Assembly: GCA_019022495.1 (NCBI GenBank)
Contig: JAFEKR010000016.1
Span: 310,001 to 374,000 of the forward strand
Direction: 5' to 3'
Length of the DNA stretch: 64,000 nucleotides
Source of the DNA: Epichloe hybrida
Taxonomy: Eukaryota > Ascomycota > Sordariomycetes > Hypocreales > Clavicipitaceae
Shown here piece after piece: positions 45,954 to 57,154 of this stretch. The notes below the pieces were generated by a model, which was given only the letters and a program-made list of their open reading frames with translations, did not search any database and was not told the origin of the DNA. Each line of letters starts with the position of its first letter. The first letter of the stretch is position 1. The position numbers and the translations under genes were made by a program.

Positions 45954-48483
45954 TCATGGTTTGAAAACCGCAGATGTAAGAAAAGGCCCTGCTCCCTTGG
46001 CCGTGTCATTGGCAACGCGGGCCAGCGGACTAGGGGTCATCATGTTCTTGACATCCCTGTTGTCGGCAGATGTGACGGCGCTCAAGGCGGCGCCGGTATT
46101 TTCGGGTCCTGCTGGAGGGCCCGTGGAACCGGAGGAACAGGCTGCCGGCGTCGTGGCGGGCATGGTCCTGGGGCTGACTGGTATATCGGCTGTTGAACGT
46201 GAAGACGACGGATCTGCAGAAGGAGGGAGGCTGTAACCGCTGAGTTTTTCATGGCTCCGTAGCCTTTGCCTTTGCTTCTCGCGCTCGAGCTCGTCGCGCT
46301 CACGTCCGCCCTGGTCCTCTTGGTGAGCTCCATCGGCCACGACAGACTCTGGTCCGGGCATGGAAAAGGTGTCGGCACCCATCTTGGAGATCTCGTTCTC
46401 CACGTCGGCAAACAGCGCGTAGATGTCGCCCCCCGCGTAGATTCGGATACTCTCTACATCCCCTCGCTTCAGCGAAGCGACTGCGCTCGTGGCTCGGCCA
46501 AAGGCTGGTCCGTCTTCAGCCGCGTCCTCCACCATCGGCTGCTCGAGTATAGTGCTGGGAACCTGGGCCACCACCCTCTGTGGTGATGGCGAAGCATTGC
46601 CAACTCGGCCGGCAAAGCTCGAGTTGGACGGGCTTCGAGGTGGTGTGGATAGCTCCCGCGGTCCTGATGGCGATTGAATTCCCGCGCCTTGCTGTAATGA
46701 TGCCGACGTGGTTGCTACTGCGTATGGACCGGGAATGATTGCGGCGGCGGCGACGTGTTCCAATAACTTTTGTCGCACTCGGGTGCGCCGGTTCTCAGCC
46801 TGTTCCAGCTTGGTCACCCAGTCATCGATGGAGGCATCCAGCTCAGCCAAAGCCTCTTCCTGCTTCAGCATGGATTCGTAATTGGGCTTGGCAACCCTGG
46901 GCGACCGGAGATGTTGGCAAATGCGAGAGTGAAGGTTGCGACGCCCGGCACGCAGCGACATGTACGTGCGCCGAAGGTACTCTGTTCGCTCATCGAGCCG
47001 GCGAAGCTCTTTAGACAGAGCCTCAACGTCCTCGGCTCGGAGTACTTCAAAGCGTTCCGTCTGCTCCAGTGCTTGCTTCTGGAGAGCCGATACATGGCTG
47101 GCAGATAGCTTCTGGCTGACTTTGGCAGGTTTCCAACCTCTGGGCAACTCTTCAAAGCTCTCCTCTCCGAACTCATTGCGCGCTTGTTGTTCTCGTTGCC
47201 CTTGAGAAGTGGCCCACTGTTGTTTCGAGCATCAACCCTTTTCCTGGATCGGCCCCTGTCCATGATATACGTGGAAGTTTCAGAGGCCCCGCGGCGATGG
47301 AGGTAGATGTGAGCTTTTCCCTGTTCATCCGGAGTGGCTGACAGCGCACCCCCGTCGCTCTGGGCCGACGTGATACTGGTCGAGTCCCACATTTTGGGAG
47401 ACGCGCAAAGAGATTCCATGATGGGCGCTGAGACAGGAGTTGGGAGGGTTGTTGTGGAAGCCCCGTCAGTGGTGGCAGACCTAGGATATACGAGATCGGG
47501 CGTTGTTGAACTGGGCGTAGTTCGTGCCCGGTTCATAGGAGACGTGTCCATGCGAGCACTTCGTGACGACTGTGTCGGTGAGCCATCCAACCTGAGCTTT
47601 GAGCCAGCATTTTTTGAATGCAAGGGAGGAGCGATAGGCTCGGCAGTTGGAATGACAAGAGGCGACAGTTGGCGGGCCTGGGACTGGGACTGGGACTGGG
47701 ACTGGGACTGAGACTGCTGAGCAGCGTCTTGCTTCGCATTTGGCGCAATCGCCCGCGTAGCTGATCTCGACAATTCAGTGCCACGATTCATGTACATGTC
47801 TTTGAGTAGCTTCGGTGCGCGTCTTCTTTCGTCTCTTGCATTGTTGGGGACACTGGCCGACCGTTCGTGCAGAGGAGGTCGACCTGGGATCGTTGCTGTT
47901 CTTTTGGTCAGATGCATAGATGCATAGTTTGATAATTGTGAGACTTTTATTAAAGACTATACTTACGGGAATCCATGGCAACTTCTTGCACGGTAGTCAT
48001 GGGCTCCAGATCCGGGACGCTTACTTTTCTTCGTCGGGCGGATGCATGCTGATTGAGTCGAGGTCGTGAGCTGGAGGCAGAAGCCTGCTTCTCATTCATG
48101 GCGGCTTCAAAGGCTGCTTCTGGGTCCAGTGTTTTGTTGATCTTACTCGGTAAAGGCTTGTCCTTGGGAAACAACTGATATTTCTTTGGGTCTGTTGGCA
48201 GCATCCTCCACGGAAAGGGCTTATCGAAGGACGAGTTGGGGGGCGGTGTTGTCTGGAGTGATTGCACGTGTGAGCCACCATTCATCCATTCATCATGTAG
48301 ACGTTGGACCTTGGGACCTTGGTTGTACTTTGGTCTCGGCTTGAACGAAGCATGAAGCATGAAGCATGTTCTTATGGCTCACATGGAGATGCCACTTACG
48401 GAGAGTGTTGGTGGCGCTGGAGAAGAAGGCTTTGATGCAGAGGTGTGCTCTAGGTTCGCCACACAGCTGGCAATATGAGCCAT
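45954..48483 (-). CDS. Uds1-domain protein (up-regulated during septation), multi-exon
   Basis: Proposed exons are 48400-48483, 47967-48339, 47237-47895 and 45954-47171, giving 777 residues in frame. Introns 48340-48399 (GTAAGT...AAG) and 47896-47966 (GTAAGT...CAG, branch CTGAC) are strong. The third, 47172-47236 (GTTGAT...GAG), is weak and was placed only because the frame must change there. The Uds1 domain (about residues 375-515) is unmistakable: FEELPRGWKP, QTERFEVLRAEDVEALSKEL, LDERTEYLRRTYMSLRAGRR and DWVTKLEQAENRRTRVRQKL, probably coiled-coil. The N-terminal half is disordered with an S-Q dipeptide run encoded by GGGACT repeats (47682-47716). The function of the family is poorly known; the name derives from S. 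pombe septation-linked expression. The start codon is uncertain; an upstream exon is possible. Confidence 0.75.
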
Positions 48484-51400
48484 GGCATTGAAATGCGGAT
48501 CTGGGTCGATAAACTGACGTTGGTCAGATTGGAGATGTAGTGCAATGGATGCGTGTCCGTCGGGGAGGTCGATGTTCTCAACGGGGAAAAGGTTGAGGAA
48601 ATTCAACAACCAGCCATCAAACGCTCAACTCAAGCAGCCGATCGGGTCATGGCCAGGAGAAATGGCAGCGGAAGAATGTATTATATCTGGACAAGGCCAA
48701 GGTCAAAGCCCACAAGGACCACAAAGACCACAAAGCCCACGACGCCTGCCATGTGGCTAACACGGGTCGGCCTCTGACTCTCTGTACATAGCTTGACCTT
48801 GAGCCCGGCTGGCACAAAGGGAGAAGGGTCCACGGGTCCACGGGTCCACGGGTCCATGGTGCCGACCATTTGGATAGGGAACCGTGCTCCATGTGCTCCA
48901 TCCAAGTCGGACTAAAGGCCCGGGTGTCAAAGTCATCGGGAATCTGAGACCAAAGGCTGGCTGGCTTGTTGGTATGGAATGGGCTAGACACGGTTGTTGT
49001 GCCGGGCAGGAAGTGGAGTGGCTGGCTGGCTGGCTGCTGACGGGAAAGCCCACGATGCACGACGACGATGCGTGACGATGCGTGACGATGCCTGACGATG
49101 CGTGACGGAGCAGGACCTAGTAGGACATTGTCATTGCGGGTTCGTCGACGAGGTCCCGGACTCCTGGCATTGGAAGAGTGCAACGTGGTGTTGTTGAAAC
49201 CGGCAAGGCGTTGGTTGAGGGTTCCTTCCGTCCAAGCCGACGGCGCGAGCGTCCAAAAGGGGACTAGCTCGACGACGACTGAACTGGCAGAGAAACAAGA
49301 CAAGGAGCGCCTGAGAAGGCTGGAACACAGCAACCCCGAGCTAAATGATGAAGTCAAACCGATTGGCGCCCCTGGGTGGGTGGCCCGATTGTTCCCTGGA
49401 GCAGCTTGGCGACGCCGCAGACGTGCAAGAGGTGCAAGAGATGCAAGAGGTGCAAGAGGAGAGAAGGAGAGTAGTCTGTCGTAGTCTTTGCGTGTCTCCA
49501 CCACGGACCACGGCCTGAGTCGCACCAAGGAGCGATGCAAGATCCCTGTCGGCCGGTTCTCCCATTTGCCAGATCTTGACTCCGTGCTTCTATTCTCCGT
49601 GCGGAGTACAGTGCAAGCCATTCCCCGGGGCAAGATGAAAGTTGGCCGGCCGGCTAGGATGTCGCAGGCAGGGAAACGGGGAAGTGGTGGTTGCACTCAT
49701 TAATCATGCATGGTTGTGCATGGTTGTGCATGGCTGCACAAACAGGGCCTTTCTTTGCATTCTATTCGACCCCCATTCTCGGCCGATTGCTCGCATTGCT
49801 CGGACGAACATTGCGGTCCCTGCTGCGCTTTGCCATTTGTTGAAATGCCATCCTTTTTGCATGTGCTCTTTCGAAAAGCTGCATCATCCCAAGACTCAAT
49901 ACGGCAAACCGTGCCGGGTCAAAGCACCTGGGCACCGGGGCGCTGGGCAGATTGCCCAAAGATGCCGCCATGGCGAGATGCGGGGTGCTGAAACGACGCA
50001 CGTCAAGGCTTCGCTGATTTCAACTCACAGCACGCTTGGACCGTGGGCAATGAATGACGCCACCAGCAGCAGCCTTGCGCATCATCTACAGTGGGTGTAC
50101 ATGTACATGTATGTACGGAGCCGACGAGCCGACGAGCCGACGAGCCGACAACCACGCCGGTCGACCAAATGTGCGTTCGATTCCCGCCATCGTACGTCCC
50201 TGGCCAGGTCGCAACAACAACGCAGCAACTTCAAGGCATGGAATCCATCGTGTGCACTGTACTGTGCCCATGGAGCTGCATCATGCTGGTTCCGGTTCCG
50301 GTCCAACGGGCCGCGGCCGTAGTCTGCATCATGCGTATTACCGGCCTCCTGCCGCCTGCGTGAACTCGGGTCGGCAAGTGGAGCCGACCACTTGTGAAGT
50401 CGTCAGTTGTGAAGCACTGATTATTTCCATGACGATAGCCGTGCCGTGGTGGCTCTCGATCAAAAACGAGAAGCTACAATCTGGTTTCAGGACAGTCAGT
50501 TGCGTAGAAATGCACTTGACACAGGTCAAGTTATGTAGCTAGTTGATGGGCGGCGCTAGAACGAGGCTAATGCAGGAGAGTCAGCGCCCGTTTCTTCAAA
50601 ACCACGGCGTCTCAGCAACTTCACGGCCGGACGAGACACGGATCGGCCACCGGCGGGGAGCGTGCGTGCTGCGTGCGGACGCGGTTCGCTCTTCCGCCGC
50701 CTGGTCATCCCCGGTCATCCCGAACAAGACTTGGCTTTCGCCTGGGAACAAACCATTTGTCTCTCCCTACACGAGCGACTTTTCGCACGGCTTGGCGTGA
50801 ACCGGAGCGAGGGGAAAAGTCCAATTTTATTTTTATTTTTCCCTCGTCTCTATTCTTTGCTTTTGTCTCATCCGTGCCTGCAGCACCTGCAGCAAGACGT
50901 GGTGTCTCAAATCTTAAATCTTGCCGCGTCGGCTGGGAACGTGGGACGGGGAATGAAGCAAAGTTGCGATGAACCCCTTAGCGGCAAGTAAGCTTTCCAT
51001 CTAGGATGGTGTCAGAAACTATTTTGCCCTGGGGCCACTCGGGATCGGCTCCCTGATACATTTCACGTCTCAGCCAGCCACTGCCATTGCAGGAATTGAA
51101 ACAAAAAAAGGAAAGCTTCTCTGCCGCCGGCACAGCTCTCGTCATCCCCTTGATTGCGCAGGACGTCTGAGCCATCGGTGCACCGTCTTACGGGCCTTGA
51201 CGAATCGCGAATCTGTCAGGGAGGTCCGGGCCAAGTCATTCTGGGTGACGCCGTGATGGAATGGGGCATCGGCATGAGATGATTTATTCTTCCACGTATA
51301 TTCTACACTTCAGCAGTCGTTTTGTTGAAAAATGACACTCCAGCCGGTCCAACGGAAGACCTGTCCCATCTCCAGCAGTGCGTCGGTACACATCTTGCAC

Positions 51401-52256
51401 GGTTCCGTTGAGTGTTGGCAGTGGCCCGTCCATGAAAGCTTCCCCATTCTACGGCAACTTCAGACGTCCCGGGAGTACCTACAGCCGCGTCGACAGGCTG
51501 GGTCGAGCCGTGAGGGGCAGGCCCAGCGCGAACAACTCCCAGAAGGCCATGAACCTCTTGTAGTACATGGTGATGGTCAAGGTAGCGTGCAAGGCGGTAA
51601 TCAATGGCCAACAACAAGGCAAAGACCACGAGTCACAATGCATGCATTCATGGTTTAAATAGGCGGTTCATACAACATGACATGCTGTTCTATCGTCTGC
51701 CCTTCGTGTTGGTTCGGGTACGGCCATTTTTTTTTTCGGCCGCATTCCGGGCATGAGACGAGACCGAGATTCGTGGGCCAAAGACATCGAGGCGCGGCCA
51801 ACATGGTCCGTTGTCAGGCACGATTAATTTTTTTTTTTTTTTCAACGAGTCGTGCCACATAGAGTCCTGTTCTGGCGCAACGGGAGCTTCAACTTCTCCT
51901 TTCGCGGCTGGCCGAATCTTCCCCTTCTGCCAACTGGAACGTCATCGTGTCGAACCGGGGGCCGTGCGAACAGGTCATGTAGATGATTTCACCCTAGCTA
52001 GTCCGGCATCTAACAAAGTCTACAATCTGGCCATGCTTGCATTGATCCTGCCTAGTTCTTGTTCTCCCCGGCATGTGAAAGAAGTCACGCTCGAGGCCAC
52101 CCAGCCTGATGAAAAATCCGCCGCCCAGATCCATTGCATCATCAGGTTTGGACCTCCCTCCCGTATTGCCCCGGAGAACGCAATACAAAAAAGACAAAAA
52201 CTCAAGTCATGGGCCCCAACTTCCCCCGTTCGGTACATGCCTTTCCCCCGATGACG
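48484..52256. other. Long GC-normal gap without a convincing gene
   Basis: The many ORFs on both strands give low-complexity translations without recognisable domains, as expected in GC-rich non-coding DNA. Short tandem repeats cluster here: CCACGGGT near 48828-48856, GCGTGACGAT near 49066-49108, GCAAGAGGT near 49425-49463, GTGCATGGTT near 49706-49735, and GCCGACGA near 50118-50150. Pyrimidine-rich tracts such as 50818-50860 look like fungal promoter or 5' UTR sequence, so a spliced or non-coding transcript cannot be excluded. Poly-T runs lie at 51727 and 51828. Confidence 0.45.
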
Positions 52257-53262
52257 CTAAACTGGCAAACATTCTTCAAGGAACTGCTTATAGTCCTGCA
52301 TGGCTCGCTCGAATGCTTGACCGTAGTAGATTTCGAAATGGCCCACGTCCTCGTACCACTTGATGACTCCTCTGGGGGCTGTCTTGGCATACGCCAAGGT
52401 TGTGCCCGCGGGTGCGACAGAGTCCCTGGCACATATGCCAAAGAGAATCGGGCATCTCACGTCGGGCGCGTAAGAGCCGGGTCTCAGGAAGGGAAGCTTC
52501 AAAGTCAGACGGGCAGGGACTCGTTCCTGGACTGAGTGGCCATCGGGGACAAGCGGTGGAAAGGTGCTGAGCACGTCCGGGGCATTCATCAGAGCCGCTA
52601 CACCATGGGGTTTAGCCTGCGTCTCCCTCTCCTAGGTTCATTCATCATCTCGTGCGAGGAACGAAACGGGAGCTCTTGAACTTACCTTCTCCCGGCTTCC
52701 CCGTCAGCGGGACAGTTATCGGCTTCCGGTCCGAGCCGATGAGAAGGTCCAGCAGACCAAGCGCCGCGAGCCTCGGGGCGACTGCGACGCCCGTGCAAAG
52801 ACTGCTCTGCCAGCCAGAAGTAAAGGGGCATTGGGAGATGACTGCCTTCAGTCGCCGGTCAGCGGCGGCCAGCTGGATGACATGGCCGCCGCTGAAAGAT
52901 GTTCCAAAAAGCCCGACTCGGTCTGCGTCAACGTTTTCCAGCTGGCGCGTGTATGCGATGGCGCATTTCCAGTCCTGCTGCTGCTGATGCCAGTCAATCA
53001 GCCCTCTCGGTAGCCCCTCCGATCCCCCGCTGCAACGGTAGTCGAAGACGACGCATGTGTAGCCCATCCGATTGAAGCAGTCGGCATATACGTCGAGCTT
53101 TAGTTCCTTCGTCCCGCCCAGGCCGTGGGCCAGGACGATGGCTGGTCCGGGGTTGGATGCGGTGAACTTTTCCGACGAGTAAAGCCATCCACACATGCAG
53201 TCCTCCGAGGACGACGAGGCAATTTTGATATCGACACGACGTTCAATCCCTGCGACGGCCAT
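52257..53262 (-). CDS. Alpha/beta hydrolase, 2 exons
   Basis: Exon 1 (52686-53262) and exon 2 (52257-52597) join across an 88-bp intron (GTAAGT...TAG) to 305 residues, in frame. The order of motifs is that of the alpha/beta fold: the oxyanion region VLAHGLGGTKELKLD, a YRCSGGSEG turn, the nucleophile elbow GLFGTSFSGGHV (G-x-S-x-S rather than the usual G-x-S-x-G), the acid in ICARDSVAPA, and the histidine in EDVGHFEIYYG. No signal peptide, so probably cytosolic. Relatives include serine hydrolases of the S15/DLH-like and polyketide-associated groups; the substrate is unknown. It stands alone, with long flanking gaps. The acceptor was chosen because nearer AG sites give an immediate stop. Confidence 0.83.
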
Positions 53263-54157
53263 CTTGGGGTGTTGTCATGTTCTCGTCTTCATGTTTTGGA
53301 AGGGAGGCGGTGGTTTATGTGGTTTTGCGTCACTGGCACATGAGCGTTGTCGCTCGGCTATTTACCAAGAATTATGTACCTCGGCTTCTGCAGGGAAAAA
53401 GTCCGTCCGGCGTCCGACTTCAACTCCGGCGGGTTATTGCTCCGGGTCGCAGATACATTTTAAACTTATAAGAAACTAAACCCGCTCCAAGGCTAATGTA
53501 CTCCTAGAATTAATCAATTGGTTATTTCATAGCTTACTTAAGCTACTTGCACATCTTATGGTGGAATACTTTTTAGCTCTGCTGCGAGGCTCACTTCGAC
53601 GCCGGATCCGAGACCCTGTGGGCTTCAAAAGACGATGAGGAAAACATGTCCCTCGCTCATGGGCCTCTCGTGTAGAATCATCGGGTCATTATTCCCACTG
53701 CATGTTTGATTTGAATCGGTAGCCACCACCACCCACTCGCTCTCCCGGGCGCAACCTTGTTCATTCAATCAGCTCTGAGCGGAATTCCGTGGTGAGAGGC
53801 TTAATCCAAGACTTTTGTGAGTAATATTTAGTAAATTGCGCTTGACTATATTCAGCCACGATAATCTGAAGTATGGGTACAGCTCCGAAGAACAAGAAAG
53901 CACAGCTCTGAATAGCAACGTCGACCACATCTGAACATTTTCGGCATCGAAATCCTGAGATGCCGATTGGGACATCAAAACCAGAAGACTGATGTTCTAG
54001 AGCCATGTCTCATTCTGGGCTTGCGACGGGAAAGACACGAGACACAACTGACGTGCTCTTGCAGGCTTTGTCACAGACTCACAGCGTCCCTGTCTAAAAG
54101 GCACGCGTGCGTGTTGTGATGGAAGTTGCTACACGGGCCTGAATTCTTCAGAAACAG
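53263..54157. other. Intergenic, nothing firm
   Basis: Upstream of the hydrolase and downstream of the conserved protein. An 81-codon minus-strand ORF (53761-54006) starts with ATG, but it has no recognisable feature beyond one hydrophobic stretch. Confidence 0.35.
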
Positions 54158-55303
54158 TCAACACTTCTGGCGAGAGACGTCTACCTGAGTCTCTGTATCT
54201 GTATTTGCGTCCGCGACCTTGGTGTCGTCTGCGTTGTCGTTGGTCTCGCGCTTCGATGTATCTGCCACCTGGCGCGTCGCAGCCGTATTACGCGCACGCC
54301 GCGCCTCTTTCACTCGTTCTTCTTCTTCCCCGCCCCTCCACGTCCTCCCGTGTAAATGTTTGAGACACGGTTGCTTGCCATTGCCAGGATTGAACAGCCA
54401 GGTTGCCCACTTGGGCCACTGTCCCTCTTTCATTTGGTCCCTGGCTTTCTGTCCAACGGTATCCTCTATGAAAGCTCCGCGCATCATGGCCAATCCGCTG
54501 GGGAAGACACGCTGAAGGTAATGTGCGGTTGAAGCAATATGCGGCTTGTCATGCCAGAAGAACATGGGCGTCAGGGGAACGACGACGGGAGGTTCACCCG
54601 CCGCCAAGAAATCGCCCGTGAGGGCGACGGCGAGCTTTCGTAGTTCCGGAAAGCGCATGACTTGATCCGAGACTGCGTAGGATGCCCGGCGGCCCGAAGG
54701 CAGGCACACATATTTGATAGGCTTCTTCTTGTCCGACTCCGAGGTTTGCATGACGTCAATCAGAGACATTATGGGAATATCGTATATCAGAGCCCAGTCG
54801 TGCTGGTGAACCCAGGTGTAAGGGGTTCTGACCATCCGTAATGCCGTGCGAACTGCTAGGCCAAAGCCCAGGCGTTTATGCGTGGCCTCTATAAATGTGA
54901 CCCGACCACCATCTTCCGTGCATGTAGTTGAAAAAGGCACTGGTTTGACGGTCTTGCTACGGGGCGAGCCATACTCGGCTTCGCCACTGGCCTTTGTCAA
55001 CTTGGCATCGCCCAATGCGCTGGGTAGATATTCTTTCAGAAAGAGGGTTTTCGCCTTCTCGCTGTAAAGAACATAGTCCCCCGCACTGCTCTGTGTAACG
55101 TAGCCTTTTTTGAGGCGAGGTTGAGTCGTGATTTGTTCACATCCATCAAACACCACAATCACCCTGCATTTTAGCAAGGGGGGACAATGAGCTCTGAAAG
55201 ACTTCAACACCGTGGAGAGAAGCTCTGTGGATGGCGCCGAAAGCGTGGGCGATGTTGTGATGACCAGCGTTAAGAGGTCTGCTATCAGATCTTCATCTGA
55301 CAT
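54158..55303 (-). CDS. Conserved fungal protein of unknown function, possibly glycosyltransferase-like
   Basis: The reading frame gives 381 residues from the ATG at 55303; the frame is open further upstream but offers no earlier ATG, so a small upstream exon is possible. The first half contains CRVIVVFDGCEQ, the kind of hydrophobic strand ending in D-x that starts GT-A nucleotide-sugar folds, and YTWVHQHDWALIYDIP, where H-x-H-D-W recalls a D-x-D-like site. FFWHDKPHIASTAHYLQRVF and GAFIEDTVGQKARDQMKEG are strongly patterned and look conserved. The C-terminus (330-381) is charged and disordered. The glycosyltransferase idea is inference only. It is divergent from the thioredoxin gene with only 216 bp between starts. 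Confidence 0.7.
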   Translation of the reverse strand: MSDEDLIADLLTLVITTSPTLSAPSTELLSTVLKSFRAHCPPLLKCRVIVVFDGCEQITTQPRLKKGYVTQSSAGDYVLYSEKAKTLFLKEYLPSALGDAKLTKASGEAEYGSPRSKTVKPVPFSTTCTEDGGRVTFIEATHKRLGFGLAVRTALRMVRTPYTWVHQHDWALIYDIPIMSLIDVMQTSESDKKKPIKYVCLPSGRRASYAVSDQVMRFPELRKLAVALTGDFLAAGEPPVVVPLTPMFFWHDKPHIASTAHYLQRVFPSGLAMMRGAFIEDTVGQKARDQMKEGQWPKWATWLFNPGNGKQPCLKHLHGRTWRGGEEEERVKEARRARNTAATRQVADTSKRETNDNADDTKVADANTDTETQVDVSRQKC

Positions 55304-55519
55304 TGGTGCCCTCTGGCGATTGATCGTACCCAAAGCACAGAACCCGTACGATGGCGAGGATGGATGGATTCCTTTTGGGATTCAATGTTGTCTGGTGCAC
55401 GCGCTGGTGGCACGTCGGCCACGTGACCGCCCAAACTGTTTGTCCGACGCTGCGATGAGCAATCCGAGACCGGACAAGACTTCTTTCATGTCACCCTGCA
55501 GGGGCTCAGTCAGATCAAG
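55304..55519. promoter_or_regulatory. Compact divergent promoter
   Basis: 216 bp separate the ATG of the unknown conserved gene (minus) from the ATG of the thioredoxin gene (plus), implying shared control. No defined motif was recognised. Confidence 0.45.
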
Positions 55520-56147
55520 ATGGAGACTATTTACATCATAATTCTGGCATTTCTGGCCGTGCTCTTCATTGGACCAGTAAGTTTGACCCAAGCCACTTTT
55601 GAGTCATCTTCGCAACGATCCAGCGTTCCATGCCCATTTTTGCTGCGACGAACACGGAACTTCTCTCATGTACTGATGATGCAACTTTTGAAAGGCCATA
55701 TTTGCGAACCGCTCGCCCATACCCGAGCTGTCGCAGAACGTGTACAAAATCAAGGAGGCTGGCGAGCTGGACGCCCTGCTATCCTCCACCACGCATTTGG
55801 TGGTTGACTTTTACGCAGACTGGTGCCCACCATGTCGTGCCATCGCTCCGGTTTTCTCCAAGCTGGCTGACGCACACTCAAAAAAGGGTCAAATTGCCTT
55901 CGTCAAGGTCAATGTTGACCATGTCCAAGACGTGGCCAAGTGATACAGCATCTCTGCCATGCCTACCTTTATGTTTTTCGAAAAAGGCGCACCCAAAGGC
56001 GTTGCGGTCGAGGGCATGCAAGGCCGCCGATCTGTCAGCCTCACTGATGATGGCCGAGTCGCCAAGGTCTGTGGGGCGGACCGTCAAGCTCTCGAGGCCG
56101 TGGTACAAGCCTTGGGGGGCAATGAAGGAAACCTGAAAGAAGATTGA
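55520..56147 (+). pseudogene. Membrane-anchored thioredoxin interrupted by an in-frame TGA
   Basis: Exon 1 (55520-55576) encodes a hydrophobic anchor (METIYIIILAFLAVLFIGP); the intron 55577-55694 (GTAAGT...AAG) is phase 0; exon 2 is 55695-56147. The total of 510 bp leaves 170 codons, one of which is TGA at 55941-55943. The thioredoxin fold is complete on both sides: VVDFYADWCPPCRAIAPVF (redox motif WCPPC instead of WCGPC), FVKVNVDHVQDVAK, stop, YSISAMPTFMFFEKGAP with the cis-proline. The remaining 68 codons have no other stop or frameshift. A CGA-to-TGA change at this position is the simplest explanation. Either a very young pseudogene, stop read-through, or a strain or sequence error. It is annotated as a pseudogene because the first product would lack the last two strands and helix. 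Confidence 0.75.
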
Positions 56148-57154
56148 TTGATCAATCAGGGAGGTCAAGGGTAGGAAATTGACAGGAGCCTTGCGACTTG
56201 TTTGATGCCTAAGAAGGACCTCGTTTTAGTCAAATAAATTTCACGTCTCAGAGGACGTTTCTCGTGGCCATTCCTCGGCCTGAAATTCCTGCATACCCGG
56301 GCTGATGGACCCCTCGAGGGTAGATGGAAGTGCAAGGGGATTCTGTTGGTGTGTTGGTGAATTGCAAAAATTGAAAATGCGTCGGTTATCCAATCGGTTT
56401 TCGTCGTACAAGGATATCGATGCATAAATGCCCGATATTTCTAGTCGCATGACCGATCTCCGGGGTCGCAGTGTAGCCACGTCCATGACAGATCGATGGC
56501 CTCGATGCGCATTGGGCCAGCACCACCAGGCTTGATTCGGGTGATGCTCGGCTGAACGAAGAGGTTGACTCTGCGCAAGGTTCACTTGCGTGGCAATAGG
56601 TTGGGTTGACCATGAGGAGAGCAGCATGGTTGCCACATTCTATATAGTAAGAGATGGTGAGATGGCACAAAAGTCTCCATTGCGGAAGTTGTTCCGTCTC
56701 ACCACAAGCGTGGCTCCCTAACAACGGCAACCCCGCCATGGCGTTTCTCTAAGCAGAACCAACGCATTGTGATACCCCATGCTCTGCATTACTCGAGGCA
56801 AGATGCCTACATCTTGTTCCTCTTAAGTGAGGGCTTTTCGCATCTGTCGCTATGTGTCAAGGTCTTTTTTTCCCACTCTACGATTCCGAAAGTCGTGGTT
56901 GTGGAGGCCGGGTGCAATTATTGGATAGTTGGACACAAGAAGCAAGGAGCATGAGGTCATTGCAATACTTCCCTCCCGCATTTGCGCTCCCTGGTGTTCG
57001 TCACGACCACATATAGGTGGGAAGAAGAACAGGCACTGATCCGTAAACCAGACAAGCAAGTGCGACAGTCACACGACGACAGAAACGGCAATGGGGTTTC
57101 TCGCCATGTTGGTCCAATACATTTCCTTTTCTTTCTATACCAAACCCAGTCTCG
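56148..57154. other. Intergenic, nothing recognised
   Basis: Convergent region between the thioredoxin and PRPP amidotransferase genes. Several short ORFs overlap on both strands without recognisable content. Confidence 0.4.

Noticed and set aside
47201..47270. Uds1 intron GTATAT...AAG
   Set aside because: It looks better at the splice sites but gives the wrong phase, putting the Uds1 domain out of frame.
48647..49696. 349-codon ORF on minus
   Set aside because: Low-complexity, repeat-derived translation with no domain; it lies in a region full of short tandem repeats.
51471..51650. Possible 54-residue protein on minus (ATG near 51635)
   Set aside because: Plausible composition near its end, but no family, no upstream exon and no conserved context; not enough to call.
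53761..54006. 81-codon ORF on minus with ATG
   Set aside because: No recognisable motif and a poorly defined hydrophobic part; kept only as a note in the intergenic entry.
55894..55949. An intron removing the TGA of the thioredoxin gene
   Set aside because: The only possible GT...AG pair would delete the conserved strand F-V-K-V-N-V-D and create an abnormally short intron.
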